A stretch of 64,000 bases of DNA from Smithellaceae bacterium (GCA_030690945.1 JAUYFM010000041.1:52205-116204), one strand, 5' to 3'; positions 27,744 through 38,647 are shown, numbered from the stretch's first letter. The notes: a model not told the origin generated them from the letters alone. Numbers and translations are program-made.

Positions 27744-27923
27744 CTACTCCTTTGACTCTTCCACAGAAACGAGGTGGATCACTTTATTAATCATGCCGCG
27801 AATCTCCGGTGTATCCACCAGAGTCACCGTGCTGTTTAATTTTTTCAATCCCAAGCCGCGTATAATTTTTCTCTGCTTTTCCGGCCGGGTAATTACACTT
27901 TTTACCATTTTAATTTTTAACAT
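27744..27923 (-). CDS. rpmD: 50S ribosomal protein L30
   Basis: A 59-residue protein with the L30 core ([20 protein letters not shown] and [16 protein letters not shown]). The ATG fits the family length. A GTG three codons upstream has a better-placed GAGGGTG and could be the real start. It sits between rpsE and rplO. Confidence 0.93.
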   Translation of the reverse strand: MLKIKMVKSVITRPEKQRKIIRGLGLKKLNSTVTLVDTPEIRGMINKVIHLVSVEESKE

Positions 27924-27957
27924 TTTGCCCACTGTATAAACACCCTCGTCATTTTTT

Positions 27958-28455
27958 TTACTTGCCTCTCTGAGCGGCAATTTCCGCCGGATCTTTTAAC
28001 TGACAAAGCCCTTGTACAGTAGCCTTGACCAGATTGTGCGGATTGTGTGAACCTAAGCATTTTGTCAAAATATTATGAACGCCGGCAACCTCCAAAACGG
28101 CTCTTACTGCACCGCCGGCGATTAAGCCCGTTCCTTCCGATGCCGGTTTCAACAATACTTTACCCGCCCCGAATTTTCCAAGAACTTCATAAGGGATTGT
28201 TTTATTGGCTACCGCAACTTTAACCATGTTCTTCTTGGCCATTTCCATCCCCTTGCGGATCGCTTCGGGAACTTCATGTGCTTTGCCCAACCCAGCTCCG
28301 ATCGAACCCTTGCCGTCACCGACAACTACGATCGCACTGAAACGAAACCGCCTTCCTCCCTTAACGACTTTTGCCGTACGATTAATGGCAATCACTCGGT
28401 CGAGGAGCTCCACATCTTTCATTTCTTTCTTATCCAACGATTCTTCCCTTATCAT
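27958..28455 (-). CDS. rpsE: 30S ribosomal protein S5
   Basis: A 165-residue protein. The double-stranded RNA-binding N-terminal half includes [20 protein letters not shown] and [18 protein letters not shown]; the C-terminal half includes [19 protein letters not shown]5 helps maintain decoding accuracy and mRNA unwinding. It lies between rplR and rpmD. Confidence 0.97.
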   Translation of the reverse strand: MIREESLDKKEMKDVELLDRVIAINRTAKVVKGGRRFRFSAIVVVGDGKGSIGAGLGKAHEVPEAIRKGMEMAKKNMVKVAVANKTIPYEVLGKFGAGKVLLKPASEGTGLIAGGAVRAVLEVAGVHNILTKCLGSHNPHNLVKATVQGLCQLKDPAEIAAQRGK

Positions 28456-28478
28456 GAATTCTATACACTAAGCTTGGT

Positions 28479-28844
28479 TTAAAATTTAAGACCATTTTCC
28501 CGCGCAGCATCAGCTAAAGCTTTCACGCGGCCGTGATAGAGAAATCTTCCTCTATCAAAAACGACTTTTTCCACGCCCAAGGCCTGCAACCGCGTTGCAA
28601 TCAACTTGCCCACCTCCTTGGCCACATTAACTTTCTTGATCCCCTTGAATTTACCGGCCAGTTCTTTGCTCAAAGTAGAAGCTGTTGCAACGGTTGTTGC
28701 CTGAGCGTCGTTGATGACCTGAGCGTAGATGTGTTTATCCGAACGAAAAACAGAAAGACGCGGCCGCTCCGATGTTCCCGTAAGCTTGCCCCTTACTCTC
28801 TTCTCTCTTTTATCTCTGATTTTTAGTGTCTTTTTGGAAGCCAA
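28479..28844 (-). CDS. rplR: 50S ribosomal protein L18
   Basis: A 121-residue 5S rRNA-binding protein. [20 protein letters not shown], the [20 protein letters not shown] segment and the C-terminal [20 protein letters not shown] are standard. It lies between rplF and rpsE. Confidence 0.97.
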   Translation of the reverse strand: MASKKTLKIRDKREKRVRGKLTGTSERPRLSVFRSDKHIYAQVINDAQATTVATASTLSKELAGKFKGIKKVNVAKEVGKLIATRLQALGVEKVVFDRGRFLYHGRVKALADAARENGLKF

Positions 28845-28882
28845 TGTTCTACCTCTTTAAGGCAATATAATTTTAAAAACTC

Positions 28883-29422
28883 TTATTTAGCCGCCGACTT
28901 ACCGGCCTTACGCCGAATATACTCACCCACATATTTAATACCCTTGCCTTTGTATGGCTCAGGCTTTTTCAGCGACCGAATTTCCGAGGCCACCCGGCCA
29001 ACAAGTTCCTTATTAATTCCGGAAACAACCAGATTAATCTGTTTATCGACCTTCACATCGATCCCTTTGGGAATGCTGTATTCCACAGGACTGGAAAAAC
29101 CTAAAACCATTTTTAAGGTCGAGCCGGTAACTTCCGCACGATAACCAACACCGGATATTTCCAGTCCCTTTTCAAAGCCGGTACTGACGCCGATCACCAT
29201 GTTGTTGATCAACGTTCTGGCTAAGCCATGACATGACCGGACTATACGATCCTCTGATTTTCGCTCGATGTCCAAATTATTTTCGGAAACGACCATCAAA
29301 ATGCCATCGGGCAATTTCGAAGACAACGTGCCCTTGGGCCCTTCGACTTTAACAATACCGCCACTTTGGCTGATTTTTACATTCTTGGGGAAAGTGATCG
29401 GTTTTTTACCTATTCTCGACAT
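28883..29422 (-). CDS. rplF: 50S ribosomal protein L6
   Basis: A 179-residue protein made of two similar domains near the factor-binding site. MSRIGKKPITFP at the start and the C-terminal PEPYKGKGIKYVGEYIRRKA are diagnostic. The ATG two codons into the open frame is used because GGAG lies 9 bases before it. It lies between rpsH and rplR. Confidence 0.97.
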   Translation of the reverse strand: MSRIGKKPITFPKNVKISQSGGIVKVEGPKGTLSSKLPDGILMVVSENNLDIERKSEDRIVRSCHGLARTLINNMVIGVSTGFEKGLEISGVGYRAEVTGSTLKMVLGFSSPVEYSIPKGIDVKVDKQINLVVSGINKELVGRVASEIRSLKKPEPYKGKGIKYVGEYIRRKAGKSAAK

Positions 29423-29455
29423 GAACAAGAACTCCCGTTTAAAATATAAGTTTAA

Positions 29456-29857
29456 TTACCAAACACTACAAAGAACTTCGCCGCCGACATTGGATTCTCT
29501 GGCTTCCTGATCGGTGATGACACCGCGTGAAGTTGAAAGAATGGAAATACCAAAACCGTTGAGCACTTTCGGGATGCTATCAGCGGCAACATAGACTCTC
29601 CGCCCAGGCTTGCTGACTCTTTTGATGTCGGTTATCACCGTCCGTTTTGCATCCGGATATTTGAGGGTGATCTTCAGCATCGGATGGCCCTTTTCATCCT
29701 TTATAACATCAAAGTTATTTATATATCCAGCCGCTTTCAAGACTTTGGCAATATTCATATTCATTTGCGACATGTAAACATTGACATTTTTGAAACGAGC
29801 TTTATTCCCGTTTCGAATCCTTGTCAGCATATCGGCAATAGGATCAGTCATCCCCAT
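29456..29857 (-). CDS. rpsH: 30S ribosomal protein S8
   Basis: A 133-residue protein that organises the central domain of 16S rRNA and, in E. coli, represses the spc operon. TDPIADMLTRIRNGNKA and the C-terminal STSRGVITDQEARESNVGGE are invariant. The first ATG is preferred because AAGGAG lies 7 bases upstream of it; the ATG two codons later is too far. Confidence 0.97.
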   Translation of the reverse strand: MGMTDPIADMLTRIRNGNKARFKNVNVYMSQMNMNIAKVLKAAGYINNFDVIKDEKGHPMLKITLKYPDAKRTVITDIKRVSKPGRRVYVAADSIPKVLNGFGISILSTSRGVITDQEARESNVGGEVLCSVW

Positions 29858-29879
29858 GCTTTTTCTCCTTAAACTAAAA

Positions 29880-30065
29880 TTACCAACTTGATTTTATCAT
29901 ACCCGGAAGCTCACCTTGTAAGGAAAGTTTCCTCAAACATATCCTACACATTTCAAATTTTCTATAATACGCTCGGGGCCGACCGCAAATCTGACAGCGG
30001 TTATACTCCCTGACCGAAAATTTCGGTTTTCTATTTGCTTTTGCTATTAATGACTTTTTTGCCAC
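29880..30065 (-). CDS. rpsN: 30S ribosomal protein S14, short zinc-binding type
   Basis: A 61-residue type Z S14 with the zinc ribbon [20 protein letters not shown], in which all four cysteines are present. It ends [11 protein letters not shown]. It starts with GTG after GGAGGAA. It lies between rplE and rpsH. Confidence 0.96.
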   Translation of the reverse strand: MAKKSLIAKANRKPKFSVREYNRCQICGRPRAYYRKFEMCRICLRKLSLQGELPGMIKSSW

Positions 30066-30091
30066 GCGAAATTCCTCCGGAGCTTCCTCAT

Positions 30092-30631
30092 TTAATTCTT
30101 GAAGGGGACACCCATCAATTTCAGCAGCACACGGGCTTCTTCGTCCGTCCGAGCCGTCGTTACGATAGTAATATTCATCCCCTTGACCTTTTCAATTTTA
30201 TCATATTCAATTTCAGGGAAAATGATTTGCTCATGAAGGCCAATGGAATAATTCCCCCTGCCGTCAAACGCGCTTTGCGATATTCCCCGAAAGTCTCTAA
30301 CTTTCGGCAACGCTACGTTCACCAGACGATCAAAAAACTCGTACATGACTTCTTTTCGTAAGGTCACCGAGCAGCCGATCGGCATGCCCTGGCGAAGTTT
30401 AAATGTCGCTATGGATTTTTTCGCTTTCGTGATCACCGGCTTTTGTCCTGTGATCATCGCCATTTCCTGCACGGCACCGTCAATAATTTTTACATTGGAA
30501 ACGGCCTCTCCCAAACCCATATTGACAACAATCTTATCCATTTTGGGCACTTGCATGGGATTTTTGTAGTCAAATTCCTTGACCAGAGCCGGCACTACTG
30601 TTTTTAAATAATATTCCTTTAATCTTGCCAT
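30092..30631 (-). CDS. rplE: 50S ribosomal protein L5
   Basis: A 179-residue 5S rRNA-binding protein of the central protuberance. [40 protein letters not shown] and the C-terminal [20 protein letters not shown] identify it. It lies between rplX and rpsN. Confidence 0.97.
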   Translation of the reverse strand: MARLKEYYLKTVVPALVKEFDYKNPMQVPKMDKIVVNMGLGEAVSNVKIIDGAVQEMAMITGQKPVITKAKKSIATFKLRQGMPIGCSVTLRKEVMYEFFDRLVNVALPKVRDFRGISQSAFDGRGNYSIGLHEQIIFPEIEYDKIEKVKGMNITIVTTARTDEEARVLLKLMGVPFKN

Positions 30632-30637
30632 TTTTTC

Positions 30638-30961
30638 TTAACCCACATCGATTACGTCGTTGCACTTGCTACAGATACGAATCTTCTTGCCGTCATCGAG
30701 GATGCGACTTCTAATTCTGGTCGCTTCTTTGCACTTGCCACAAATGATGCTGACCTTGGAGACACACATCGCCGCCTCTTTTTCCACGACACCACCTTTG
30801 CTTTTTTGATCAGGCTTTTTATGCTTCTTGATCACGTTGATCTTTTCGACGACCACTTTGTTTTTCTCGGGTATAGCTTTCAGAATCTTTCCGGTCTTCC
30901 CTTTGTCCTTACCGGCAAGAACTTTAACCATATCTCCTTTTTTCAATCTGCCTAAACTCAT
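30638..30961 (-). CDS. rplX: 50S ribosomal protein L24 with CxxC pairs
   Basis: A 107-residue assembly initiator with the N-terminal KOW motif (LKKGDMVKVLAGKDKGKTGK). The C-terminal half holds two CxxC pairs, CGKC and CSKC, which probably form a zinc ribbon as in some other bacterial L24 proteins. I use the ATG after GAGGGG, five codons inside the longest open frame. Confidence 0.95.
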   Translation of the reverse strand: MSLGRLKKGDMVKVLAGKDKGKTGKILKAIPEKNKVVVEKINVIKKHKKPDQKSKGGVVEKEAAMCVSKVSIICGKCKEATRIRSRILDDGKKIRICSKCNDVIDVG

Positions 30962-30983
30962 TTTTCCCCTCTTCAAAACAGGC

Positions 30984-31352
30984 TTATAAAACCTCTGGAG
31001 CCAGAGATATAATCTTCATAAACTGCTTTGCTCTCAGTTCACGGGCAACAGGTCCAAAAATTCTTGTCCCGATCGGTTCCATCTGATTGCTAATGAGAAC
31101 AGCGGAGTTGTCATCAAACTTGAGATAAGAACCATCCGGCCGTTTCACTTCTTTCACGGTGCGGACGATGACCGCTTTCATCACATCACCTTTTTTTACT
31201 TTGGAATTCGGAATCGCCTCTTTCACTGCAACGACTATGACATCGCCTAAGGAGGCGTAACGCCGCTTCGATCCGCCAAGCACTTTAATACAAGCGACTC
31301 TCTTGGCGCCGGAATTGTCGGCAACATTTAGAATTGTCTGCATCTGAATCAT
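30984..31352 (-). CDS. rplN: 50S ribosomal protein L14
   Basis: A 122-residue five-stranded barrel protein at the subunit interface. [19 protein letters not shown] is the invariant N-terminus, and [13 protein letters not shown] is near the C-terminus. It lies between rpsQ and rplX. Confidence 0.97.
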   Translation of the reverse strand: MIQMQTILNVADNSGAKRVACIKVLGGSKRRYASLGDVIVVAVKEAIPNSKVKKGDVMKAVIVRTVKEVKRPDGSYLKFDDNSAVLISNQMEPIGTRIFGPVARELRAKQFMKIISLAPEVL

Positions 31353-31399
31353 AAAATAAACTCCACTATAACAAGCTACTTGCTTATGAAGCCAAGTTT

Positions 31400-31657
31400 C
31401 TATTTTGCTCTCTCCAGGATTTCCAGCATCCGCCAGCGTTTGTCTTTACTCATCGGCCGCGCCTCAATGATTAACACGGTATCCCCCGTCTTGCATTGAT
31501 TCTGTTCATCATGGGCTTTGTATTTGTCATGCCTGCGCACATATTTGTGAAACACAGAGTGCTTGACTAATCTTTCGGCTTTCACCACAATGGTTTTGTC
31601 CATCTTATCACTGATCACTACGCCCTTAATCGTGCGCTTATTGCTTTTTTCAGCCAT
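31400..31657 (-). CDS. rpsQ: 30S ribosomal protein S17
   Basis: An 85-residue OB-fold protein. [20 protein letters not shown] and the later [20 protein letters not shown] are typical. It follows rpmC with a one-base gap. Confidence 0.97.
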   Translation of the reverse strand: MAEKSNKRTIKGVVISDKMDKTIVVKAERLVKHSVFHKYVRRHDKYKAHDEQNQCKTGDTVLIIEARPMSKDKRWRMLEILERAK

Positions 31658-31658
31658 A

Positions 31659-31853
31659 TTAACCTGCGGCCTCCTTTTCCTTCAGCACCGTTGCGATACG
31701 GGCAATATCCTTACGGAGGCGGCCCAGCGTCGCGGTTGATTCGAGTTGACCCGATGAATGCCGAATCTTCAACCGAAACAATTCTTCCACTAATTCACTA
31801 TTTTTTATTTGAAGCTCGTTAATACCGAGACCTCTGACTTCACTAATTTTCAT
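31659..31853 (-). CDS. rpmC: 50S ribosomal protein L29
   Basis: A 64-residue two-helix protein near the peptide exit tunnel. [20 protein letters not shown] and the [12 protein letters not shown] motif identify it. Its start overlaps the end of rplP by 11 bases, so translation is coupled. Confidence 0.96.
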   Translation of the reverse strand: MKISEVRGLGINELQIKNSELVEELFRLKIRHSSGQLESTATLGRLRKDIARIATVLKEKEAAG

Positions 31854-32265
31854 CAGATATCTCCCTTGATAAAAATTTTGTCGAAATGGCCAGTTTATGC
31901 GATGCCAAGCGAAATGCTTCTTTGGCTACTTCTCTGGTTACACCTTCCATCTCGTAGAGAACCGAACCGGGTTTGACCACCGCCACCCATCCCTCCGGCG
32001 CTCCCTTTCCTTTACCCATTCGAGTTTCAGCAGGCTTCTTCGTGATGGATTTGTGCGGAAATACCCGAATCCAGATTTTACCGCCGCGCTTCACATAACG
32101 AGTCATCGCAACACGCGCTGCCTCGATCTGCCTCGCGGAGACCCATCCGCATTCAGCCGCTTGTAGTCCATAGTCGCCAAAGGCAATGGTGCCGCCTCTG
32201 GTCGCTTTTCCTCCCATGCGGCCTTTCTGCAATTTTCTATATTTTACCCGTTTTGGCATTAACAT
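31843..32265 (-). CDS. rplP: 50S ribosomal protein L16
   Basis: A 140-residue protein near the A-site tRNA elbow. [20 protein letters not shown] and [18 protein letters not shown] are invariant. It overlaps rpmC at its 3' end. Confidence 0.97.
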   Translation of the reverse strand: MLMPKRVKYRKLQKGRMGGKATRGGTIAFGDYGLQAAECGWVSARQIEAARVAMTRYVKRGGKIWIRVFPHKSITKKPAETRMGKGKGAPEGWVAVVKPGSVLYEMEGVTREVAKEAFRLASHKLAISTKFLSREISDEN

Positions 32266-32330
32266 AATTTATAACTCCCGTTTACCTTCACAGCGATCTT
32301 CCATGGTCTGGAAAAATCCCCTTGTTGGAA

Positions 32331-32978
32331 TCATGACTGTTTTTCATTCTTTGTTGGCAATACCTCTCCGTGAAAAATCAACACTTTAATGCCGACCAAA
32401 CCATAAGCCGTATGAGCTTCAATGAAACCGTAATCGATATCGGCCCTCAGGGTATGTAGTGGCACACGACCTTCACGGTACCATTCCGATCGGGCAATCT
32501 CAGCGCCGCCAAGCCTTCCGGAACAGGTTATTTTGATGCCTTTGGCTCCGAACTTCAGGGCATAACCAACACACTTTTTCATCGCTCGGCGGAAAGCAAC
32601 TCGTCTTTCCAGCTGCATGGCGACATTCTCGGCCACCAGTTGGGCATCCGTTTCCGGTTTTCGGACCTCTAAAATATTGATAATAATTTCCGCCTGCGAA
32701 AATTTTTCAATTTCCACTTTAAGCTTTTCTATTTCCGATCCCTTTTTCCCGATGATGACTCCGGGCCGGGCCGCATAAATATTCACTTTGGCTTTATTCG
32801 CCGCCCGCTCAATTTCGATATGCGAAATACCGGCATGATATAGCTTTTTCTTAAGGTACTTTCTGACCTTTAAGTCTTCAAGCAGCATTCGACTATAATT
32901 CTTTTCGGCAAACCATACAGACTGCCACTTTTTAATGTAACCTAATCGTAATCCTACCGGGTTAACCTTCTGACCCAA
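32331..32978 (-). CDS. rpsC: 30S ribosomal protein S3
   Basis: A 215-residue head protein with an N-terminal KH domain (about 39-107, with [20 protein letters not shown]) and a conserved C-terminal domain (GCAGRLGG-type sequence, here [14 protein letters not shown]). Translation starts at TTG with GGGAGG 7 bases upstream. It lies between rplV and rplP. Confidence 0.97.
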   Translation of the reverse strand: MGQKVNPVGLRLGYIKKWQSVWFAEKNYSRMLLEDLKVRKYLKKKLYHAGISHIEIERAANKAKVNIYAARPGVIIGKKGSEIEKLKVEIEKFSQAEIIINILEVRKPETDAQLVAENVAMQLERRVAFRRAMKKCVGYALKFGAKGIKITCSGRLGGAEIARSEWYREGRVPLHTLRADIDYGFIEAHTAYGLVGIKVLIFHGEVLPTKNEKQS

Positions 32979-32990
32979 TATCGTTCCTCC

Positions 32991-33323
32991 CTACTTTTCA
33001 TCCACGACAACGGTTATATGTGACGTTCTCTTCTTAATTCCCGCCGCTCTTCCCTGGGCTCTGGCCCGCCATCTTTTCAGCGACGGTCCCTGGTCCACAA
33101 ATATCTCTTTAACGTAAAGCGTATTTTCGTCAATATTGGGATTCTGTGCCGCGTTAGCAACAGCTGACTTCAGCACCTTGGCGATAATACCCGCCGAGTA
33201 TTTCCTGGTATAAAGCAGGATATTACGCGCTTCCTGCACCTTCTTTCCTCGAATCAGATCAACAACCAATCTGACTTTCTGCGGCGACATCCGAATATAT
33301 TTTGCAACTGCCTTTGCTTCCAT
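32991..33323 (-). CDS. rplV: 50S ribosomal protein L22
   Basis: A 110-residue protein whose loop lines the exit tunnel. [20 protein letters not shown] and the loop [20 protein letters not shown] are diagnostic. The loop looks normal, with no visible macrolide-resistance deletion. It lies between rpsS and rpsC. Confidence 0.97.
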   Translation of the reverse strand: MEAKAVAKYIRMSPQKVRLVVDLIRGKKVQEARNILLYTRKYSAGIIAKVLKSAVANAAQNPNIDENTLYVKEIFVDQGPSLKRWRARAQGRAAGIKKRTSHITVVVDEK

Positions 33324-33362
33324 ATCTTATCAACTCCAAACCTGTCCGCTTGCGCGAAAATA

Positions 33363-33644
33363 TTACTTGCGAACCTTCGTTTTCCGATCACCGGAATGTG
33401 AATAAAAAGTCCTCGTCGGTGCGAACTCACCTAATTTATGACCCACCATATTCTCTGTCACATAAACCGGAATGAACTTTTTTCCGTTATGCACAGCAAA
33501 CGTGAACCCTATTAATTCTGGTGTTACGGTTGAACGCCGCGACCAAGTCTTAATCACATTCTTGCTGCTTTCGGCTTCCATTTTCCTGACCTTGGCGAGC
33601 AAACTTTCTTCAATATAAGGCCCTTTTTTGATCGAACGTGCCAC
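33363..33644 (-). CDS. rpsS: 30S ribosomal protein S19
   Basis: A 93-residue head protein. [39 protein letters not shown] and [16 protein letters not shown] are invariant features. It starts with GTG 6 bases after the rplB stop codon. Confidence 0.97.
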   Translation of the reverse strand: MARSIKKGPYIEESLLAKVRKMEAESSKNVIKTWSRRSTVTPELIGFTFAVHNGKKFIPVYVTENMVGHKLGEFAPTRTFYSHSGDRKTKVRK

Positions 33645-33650
33645 GGTTTA

Positions 33651-34472
33651 TTAACCTCTTCTCTTGACGATATATTTATCAGTTCTCTTGTTCTTCCTTG
33701 TTTTGTGTCCCTTTGTCGGAACCCCCCAAGGCGTACAGGGATGACGGCCCCCGGATGACTTGCCTTCACCACCGCCCATTGGATGATCCACCGGGTTCAT
33801 GACAACACCCCGCACATGGGGCGTCTTGCCCAGCCATCGAGTCCTTCCGGCTTTGCCAATGCTGATATTTTCATGATCGTTGTTGCCAACCTGACCGATC
33901 GTTGCCATACACTCAATAAACACCTTGCGGACTTCACCGGACGGGAGTCTCACCTGGGCATATGTGCCTTCTTTAGCCATCAACTGACCATAGGCACCTG
34001 CCGAACGAATCAGTTGTCCACCACGACCTACTTTTAATTCCACATTATGAATTAAGGAACCCAGCGGTATATACTTCAAGGGGATGGCGTTGCCCGGCTT
34101 AATATCCGCTTTTGGACCGCTGATCAGAACATCACCAACATTGATCTGCGCCGGCGCCACAATGTATCTCTTTTCACCGTCACGATAGTTGAGCAGTGCA
34201 ATTCTGGCCGACCGGTTTGGATCATATTCAATGGCCGCTACTTTTGCCGGAATGTCCGTCTTATTACGACAGAAATCAATCATCCGATATCTACGTTTGT
34301 GACCGCCACCAATGTAACGCGCCGTGATCCGACCATAATTGTTTCGACCGCCTGTTCTCTTGATCGGCTTTAAAAGGCTTTTTACCGGCTCCGTTGACGT
34401 AATCTCTGCAAAATCCGAGACACTCTGAAATCTCCTGCCGGGTGATGTCGGTTTATATTTGATAATTCCCAT
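33651..34472 (-). CDS. rplB: 50S ribosomal protein L2
   Basis: A 273-residue protein needed for subunit joining and peptidyl transfer. The N-terminal [20 protein letters not shown] and the C-terminal loop [20 protein letters not shown], which includes the conserved histidine, are intact. It lies between rplW and rpsS. Confidence 0.98.
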   Translation of the reverse strand: MGIIKYKPTSPGRRFQSVSDFAEITSTEPVKSLLKPIKRTGGRNNYGRITARYIGGGHKRRYRMIDFCRNKTDIPAKVAAIEYDPNRSARIALLNYRDGEKRYIVAPAQINVGDVLISGPKADIKPGNAIPLKYIPLGSLIHNVELKVGRGGQLIRSAGAYGQLMAKEGTYAQVRLPSGEVRKVFIECMATIGQVGNNDHENISIGKAGRTRWLGKTPHVRGVVMNPVDHPMGGGEGKSSGGRHPCTPWGVPTKGHKTRKNKRTDKYIVKRRG

Positions 34473-34493
34473 TTGCTTAATCCTTAAATCGTT

Positions 34494-34781
34494 CTATACG
34501 CCTTCGGCGATTTCAATACGGCTGCCGGCAGCTAAAGTCACAATTGCTTTTTTCCAGGAACTCTTCTGTCCGGTAACCTTGCCCGTTCGTTTCTTTTTGC
34601 CTAAAACATGTAAGACACGGACATCGGCAACTTTTACTTTAAATAACTTTTCCACGGCATTGCCAATCTCAACTTTGTTGGCCTTGCGATTGACTTCAAA
34701 GTGATACTTATTCGCTGCTTCGCGGTCCATGTTACTCTTTTCCGTAATTAATATCTTTTTAATAATCTGATGCAGTTCCAT
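34494..34781 (-). CDS. rplW: 50S ribosomal protein L23
   Basis: A 95-residue exit-tunnel protein that docks trigger factor and SRP. ILITEKSNMDREAANKYHFE and the RTGKVTGQKSSWKKAIVTL segment match the family. It overlaps the rplD stop by one base (TAATG), so it is translationally coupled. Confidence 0.96.
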   Translation of the reverse strand: MELHQIIKKILITEKSNMDREAANKYHFEVNRKANKVEIGNAVEKLFKVKVADVRVLHVLGKKKRTGKVTGQKSSWKKAIVTLAAGSRIEIAEGV

Positions 34782-35404
34782 TATGCCAGCAATGCCCCCT
34801 CAATTTTTTTTATAGAGGGTTCAAGAAGGACCAGATGTTCATATTTCAATACATCATAAACATTGATTCCTTCCGACCGAATCATTTTTACATTTTTTAA
34901 ATTACGCGATGATTTCATCAGAACGGCATTGTCCTGATCGATAACAAAAAGTGTTTTTTTCAGACCGAAGAGATCGACCACTTTCTTAAAGGCTTTCGTA
35001 CTGATCGTTTCCATCGGGAAATTCCGCAGAACCGTCATTTTTTCTTCCTTTACTTTCATGCTGAGTACTGAGATAAGAGCTCTCTTCCGCACTTTTTTAG
35101 GAACGCTGTATGAATAATCGCGAGGTTGAGGCCCGAAAACGATACCGCCCCCTCTCCAGATTGGCGATCGTGAACTCCCTGAACGGGCGCGGCCGGTTCC
35201 TTTTTGACGCCAGGGCTTTTTCCCGCCGCCACGGACATCACTTCTCCCCTTGGTGGAAGATGTACCCGACCGGCGCGATGCCAGTTGCATCTTGACAACA
35301 TCATGGATCGTTGCTTCGTTGACTTCAGCGCCAAATACAGCGTCGTTCAACTCGACCTCTGCAACCTTCTTCTTTTCAATATCAAAAACATTTGCGACTG
35401 CCAT
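34781..35404 (-). CDS. rplD: 50S ribosomal protein L4
   Basis: A 207-residue protein with the long internal loop that reaches the exit tunnel (KPWRQKGTGRARSGSSRSPI and WRGGGIVFGPQPRDYSY). In E. coli L4 represses the S10 operon, but no leader structure was recognised here before rpsJ. It lies between rplC and rplW. Confidence 0.97.
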   Translation of the reverse strand: MAVANVFDIEKKKVAEVELNDAVFGAEVNEATIHDVVKMQLASRRSGTSSTKGRSDVRGGGKKPWRQKGTGRARSGSSRSPIWRGGGIVFGPQPRDYSYSVPKKVRKRALISVLSMKVKEEKMTVLRNFPMETISTKAFKKVVDLFGLKKTLFVIDQDNAVLMKSSRNLKNVKMIRSEGINVYDVLKYEHLVLLEPSIKKIEGALLA

Positions 35405-35422
35405 GTTTATAACTCCACTGAT

Positions 35423-36055
35423 TTACGCACTTTTTTTCCGGGCCTGCTTAATGATCACATAACCGTTTTTACTGCCGGGAATGGAACCTTTCAATAACAA
35501 TAAATTTCTATCAGGACGCACTTGCCAGATCTGAATATTCTGAACGGTTTTACGAACAGCACCCATATGACCGCCCATTTTTGTTCCTTTAAAGACACGC
35601 GCCGGATCAGCGCTGGCGCCAATGGAACCCGGAGCCCTGTGAAACATTGAACCGTGAGTCGCGCGGCCGCCGTGAAAACCATGTCTTTTTATAACACCTT
35701 GGAAGCCTTTGCCTTTCGATGTTCCAACCACATCGACATAGTCGCCCCCTTGAAAAATATCAGAGGCTATTTCCTGCCCGGCTTCGTATTTCCCGGCTTC
35801 ACCAGGAAGTTCTTTAACAATACGGAAAAACCCTTTATTTGCTTTATTAAAATGGCCCTGAAGCGGTTTCGTTACATTCTTTTGTTTCACGCGACCGTAT
35901 CCGATTTGAATGGCATCATAGCCATCCTTCTCTTTTGTCTTCACCTGAACAACAACTGACGGTTCAACCTCAATGGCCGTAACACCGACAGCAGCGCCAT
36001 CCTCAGCAAATACCTGCGTCATCCCCAATTTTTTTCCAATGATTCCCTTGTTCAT
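35423..36055 (-). CDS. rplC: 50S ribosomal protein L3
   Basis: A 210-residue assembly initiator. MNKGIIGKKLGMTQVFAEDG starts the protein, and the central extension GFQGVIKRHGFHGGRATHGS reaches toward the peptidyl transferase centre. Two in-frame ATG codons lie 6 bases apart and the ribosome-binding site does not decide between them; the second matches the family N-terminus. Confidence 0.97.
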   Translation of the reverse strand: MNKGIIGKKLGMTQVFAEDGAAVGVTAIEVEPSVVVQVKTKEKDGYDAIQIGYGRVKQKNVTKPLQGHFNKANKGFFRIVKELPGEAGKYEAGQEIASDIFQGGDYVDVVGTSKGKGFQGVIKRHGFHGGRATHGSMFHRAPGSIGASADPARVFKGTKMGGHMGAVRKTVQNIQIWQVRPDRNLLLLKGSIPGSKNGYVIIKQARKKSA

Positions 36056-36150
36056 TATCATCCAACTTTTATATAAAAAGAGCCACGATATTCAATAATT
36101 CTGGAAAATGGTAACACTTGAGGCCACTTTCCACCGCCGTTATTCAACGC

Positions 36151-36459
36151 CTACGCCTTTATTTCGACATCCACTCCCGCCGATAGATCCAATTTCATCA
36201 ATGCATCCACGGTGGCTTGCGTCGGCTCAACAATATCAATCAATCTTTTATGTGTGCGAATTTCGAACTGCTCCCGGGACTTCTTGTCCACGTGCGGTGA
36301 ACGATTGACACAGTATTTATTGATTTCCGTAGGAAGAGGTATGGGACCGGCGACACGCGCACCGGTCCTTTTTGCAGTGTCCACTATTTCTTCAACAGAA
36401 CGATCCAGCAGTTTATAATCGTAAGCTTTGAGACGAATTCTTATCTTTTGTTCTTTCAT
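36151..36459 (-). CDS. rpsJ: 30S ribosomal protein S10 / NusE
   Basis: A 102-residue protein that also serves as the NusE antitermination factor with Nus[21 protein letters not shown] and [20 protein letters not shown] are invariant. It is 25 bases downstream of tuf and begins the S10 segment. Confidence 0.98.
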   Translation of the reverse strand: MKEQKIRIRLKAYDYKLLDRSVEEIVDTAKRTGARVAGPIPLPTEINKYCVNRSPHVDKKSREQFEIRTHKRLIDIVEPTQATVDALMKLDLSAGVDVEIKA

Positions 36460-36484
36460 TGATCGGGTAACCTATTTCCAGTTT

Positions 36485-37678
36485 CTATTCAACAACCTTG
36501 CTTACGACACCTGCACCAACTGTTCTGCCGCCTTCGCGGATAGCGAATCTTAATTGCTCTTCCATGGCGATGGGCATAATTAATTCAATACTCATTTTGA
36601 CGTTATCACCGGGCATAACCATCTCTACGCCCTCGGGAAGCGTCGCGACGCCCGTCACATCCGTTGTCCGGAAATAAAACTGCGGACGGTAACCGGAGAA
36701 AAACGGTGTATGACGACCGCCTTCTTCCTTGGTCAAAATGTAAACAGCCGCTTCAAATTTTGTATGGGGTGTAATCGAACCGGGCTTAGCCACAACCTGT
36801 CCTCTTTCCACATCCTCACGCTTGATGCCGCGAATCAACAAACCGACATCGTCGCCCGCACGACCTTCATCGAGGGTTTTACGGAACATTTCCACCCCTG
36901 TAACAACTGTCTTAATGGTGGGGCGTATGCCGATGATTTCAACTTCTTCGCCGACCTTAACAATACCACGATCAACTCTTCCTGTCACAACGGTTCCACG
37001 ACCGGAAATGGTGAAAACATCGCCAACCGGCATCAGGAAGGGCTTATCTGTATCTCGCTTAGGCTGAGGAATATAGGTATCCACGGCATCCAGCAGGTCC
37101 CAGATGCATTTTACTTCGGGGGCTTTGACGTCTTCACATTCCAGTGCTTTGAGTGCTGAACCACGAATGATGGGAAGATCATCGCCGGGAAATTCATACT
37201 GTGTCAAAAGTTCCCGTAGTTCAAGTTCGACAAGATCTAAAAGTTCGGGATCATCAACCAGATCAACTTTATTCATGAAAACAACCATGTAAGGAACCTG
37301 CACCTGACGGGCAAGGAGGATATGCTCGCGAGTCTGCGGCATCGGACCATCAGAAGCGGCCACAACCAGAATAGCTGCATCCATATGAGCAGCGCCGGAA
37401 ATCATGTTTTTGATATAGTCGGCATGCCCCGGGCAGTCCACGTGAGCGTAATGTCTTGTTTCCGTCTCATATTCTACGTGAGAGATATTGATGGTAACAC
37501 CACGTTCCTTTTCTTCCGGAGCATTATCAATAGAATCAAAAGCCCGGAATTCCGCAAAACCTTTTTTCGCCAGCTGCTTGGTAATTGCTGCTGTTAATGT
37601 GGTCTTGCCGTGATCCACGTGACCGATTGTTCCTATATTTAAATGCGGCTTAGTCCTTTCAAATTTTTTCTTTGCCAT
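36485..37678 (-). CDS. tuf: Elongation factor Tu
   Basis: A 397-residue GTPase that delivers aminoacyl-tRNA to the ribosome. The G motifs are GHVDHGKTT (19-27), DCPGH (around 81) and NKVD (around 136), followed by beta-barrel domains II and III with the usual [10 protein letters not shown] and [16 protein letters not shown]. It follows rpsG directly; fusA, which normally lies between them, is missing. It is the only complete tuf gene in the window. Confidence 0.98.
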   Translation of the reverse strand: MAKKKFERTKPHLNIGTIGHVDHGKTTLTAAITKQLAKKGFAEFRAFDSIDNAPEEKERGVTINISHVEYETETRHYAHVDCPGHADYIKNMISGAAHMDAAILVVAASDGPMPQTREHILLARQVQVPYMVVFMNKVDLVDDPELLDLVELELRELLTQYEFPGDDLPIIRGSALKALECEDVKAPEVKCIWDLLDAVDTYIPQPKRDTDKPFLMPVGDVFTISGRGTVVTGRVDRGIVKVGEEVEIIGIRPTIKTVVTGVEMFRKTLDEGRAGDDVGLLIRGIKREDVERGQVVAKPGSITPHTKFEAAVYILTKEEGGRHTPFFSGYRPQFYFRTTDVTGVATLPEGVEMVMPGDNVKMSIELIMPIAMEEQLRFAIREGGRTVGAGVVSKVVE

Positions 37679-37738
37679 CTCACCTTTCCTCCTTAACTTT
37701 GTATGGTTGGTTGCCTTGTCGTTTAATTTACAATTCTT

Positions 37739-38209
37739 TTAAAATTTATAGTGCGCAAAGGCCTTATTCGCCTCCGCCATTTTATGCACAGCTTCTCTTT
37801 TTTTGACGGCGCCGCCTCTATTATTTGCCGCGTCGATTAATTCAGCCGCCAGTTTTTCACGCATGGTTTTTTCGGTGCGCTCCTGGGCATTTGAAATCAA
37901 CCAGCGGATAGCCAAAGCAGTGCGCCTGGCCGGCATAACTTCAGTCGGCACCTGGTAGGTTGAACCACCCACCCGCCGTGACTTTACTTCAATAACCGGT
38001 TTTACGTTATTGACGGCCTTTTCGAAAAATTCAACCGGCTGCTCCTTGACTTTCTTTTCAATGATGTCAAAAGCGCCGTATAAAATACTTTCCGCAACAC
38101 TCTTTTTCCCTCTTTTTAGCAAAGAGTTCACGAACTTAGCAACCAGTTTATTGTTATATTTGGGATCCGGTAAAACTTCCCTTTTTTCAACTTCGCGTCT
38201 TCTAGGCAT
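37739..38209 (-). CDS. rpsG: 30S ribosomal protein S7
   Basis: A 156-residue head-assembly protein. [40 protein letters not shown] and the tail [15 protein letters not shown] are standard. In E. coli it represses the str operon. It lies between rpsL and tuf. Confidence 0.97.
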   Translation of the reverse strand: MPRRREVEKREVLPDPKYNNKLVAKFVNSLLKRGKKSVAESILYGAFDIIEKKVKEQPVEFFEKAVNNVKPVIEVKSRRVGGSTYQVPTEVMPARRTALAIRWLISNAQERTEKTMREKLAAELIDAANNRGGAVKKREAVHKMAEANKAFAHYKF

Positions 38210-38224
38210 TTTCCTGTCCTTCGT

Positions 38225-38596
38225 TTAGCTGGGCTTTTTAGCACCGTATTTTGATCGACTCTTTTTGCGGTCAGCAACACCAACAGCATCCAGAGTGCCT
38301 CTGACGATGTGATATCTTACACCGGGCAAATCCTTCACTCTGCCGCCGCGAACCAGCACAACCGAATGTTCCTGCAGGTTGTGACCGATACCAGGAATAT
38401 AGGATGATACTTCATAGCCGCTGGTCAGTCTCACTCTGGCCACTTTACGCAAAGCCGAATTCGGCTTTTTAGGTGTTGTCGTATAAACTCTCACACACAC
38501 CCCGCGGCGTTGGGGTGAACCGGCCAAAGCCGGAGCGTTTGTTTTTCTTTTAATTTGGGTTCTGCCTTTGCGAACCAGTTGATTAATTGTCGGCAT
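38225..38596 (-). CDS. rpsL: 30S ribosomal protein S12
   Basis: A 123-residue decoding-centre protein. [18 protein letters not shown] and [19 protein letters not shown] retain the lysines where streptomycin-resistance changes usually occur, so the sequence looks wild type. The ATG after GGGAGGAG is used; the open frame extends 11 codons further without family similarity. It is preceded by its own promoter. Confidence 0.97.
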   Translation of the reverse strand: MPTINQLVRKGRTQIKRKTNAPALAGSPQRRGVCVRVYTTTPKKPNSALRKVARVRLTSGYEVSSYIPGIGHNLQEHSVVLVRGGRVKDLPGVRYHIVRGTLDAVGVADRKKSRSKYGAKKPS

Positions 38597-38647
38597 TTCT
38601 CCTCCCGAACGTTTCGCTGCATTTTGCAAGCAGCAGCAAATCTGCGG

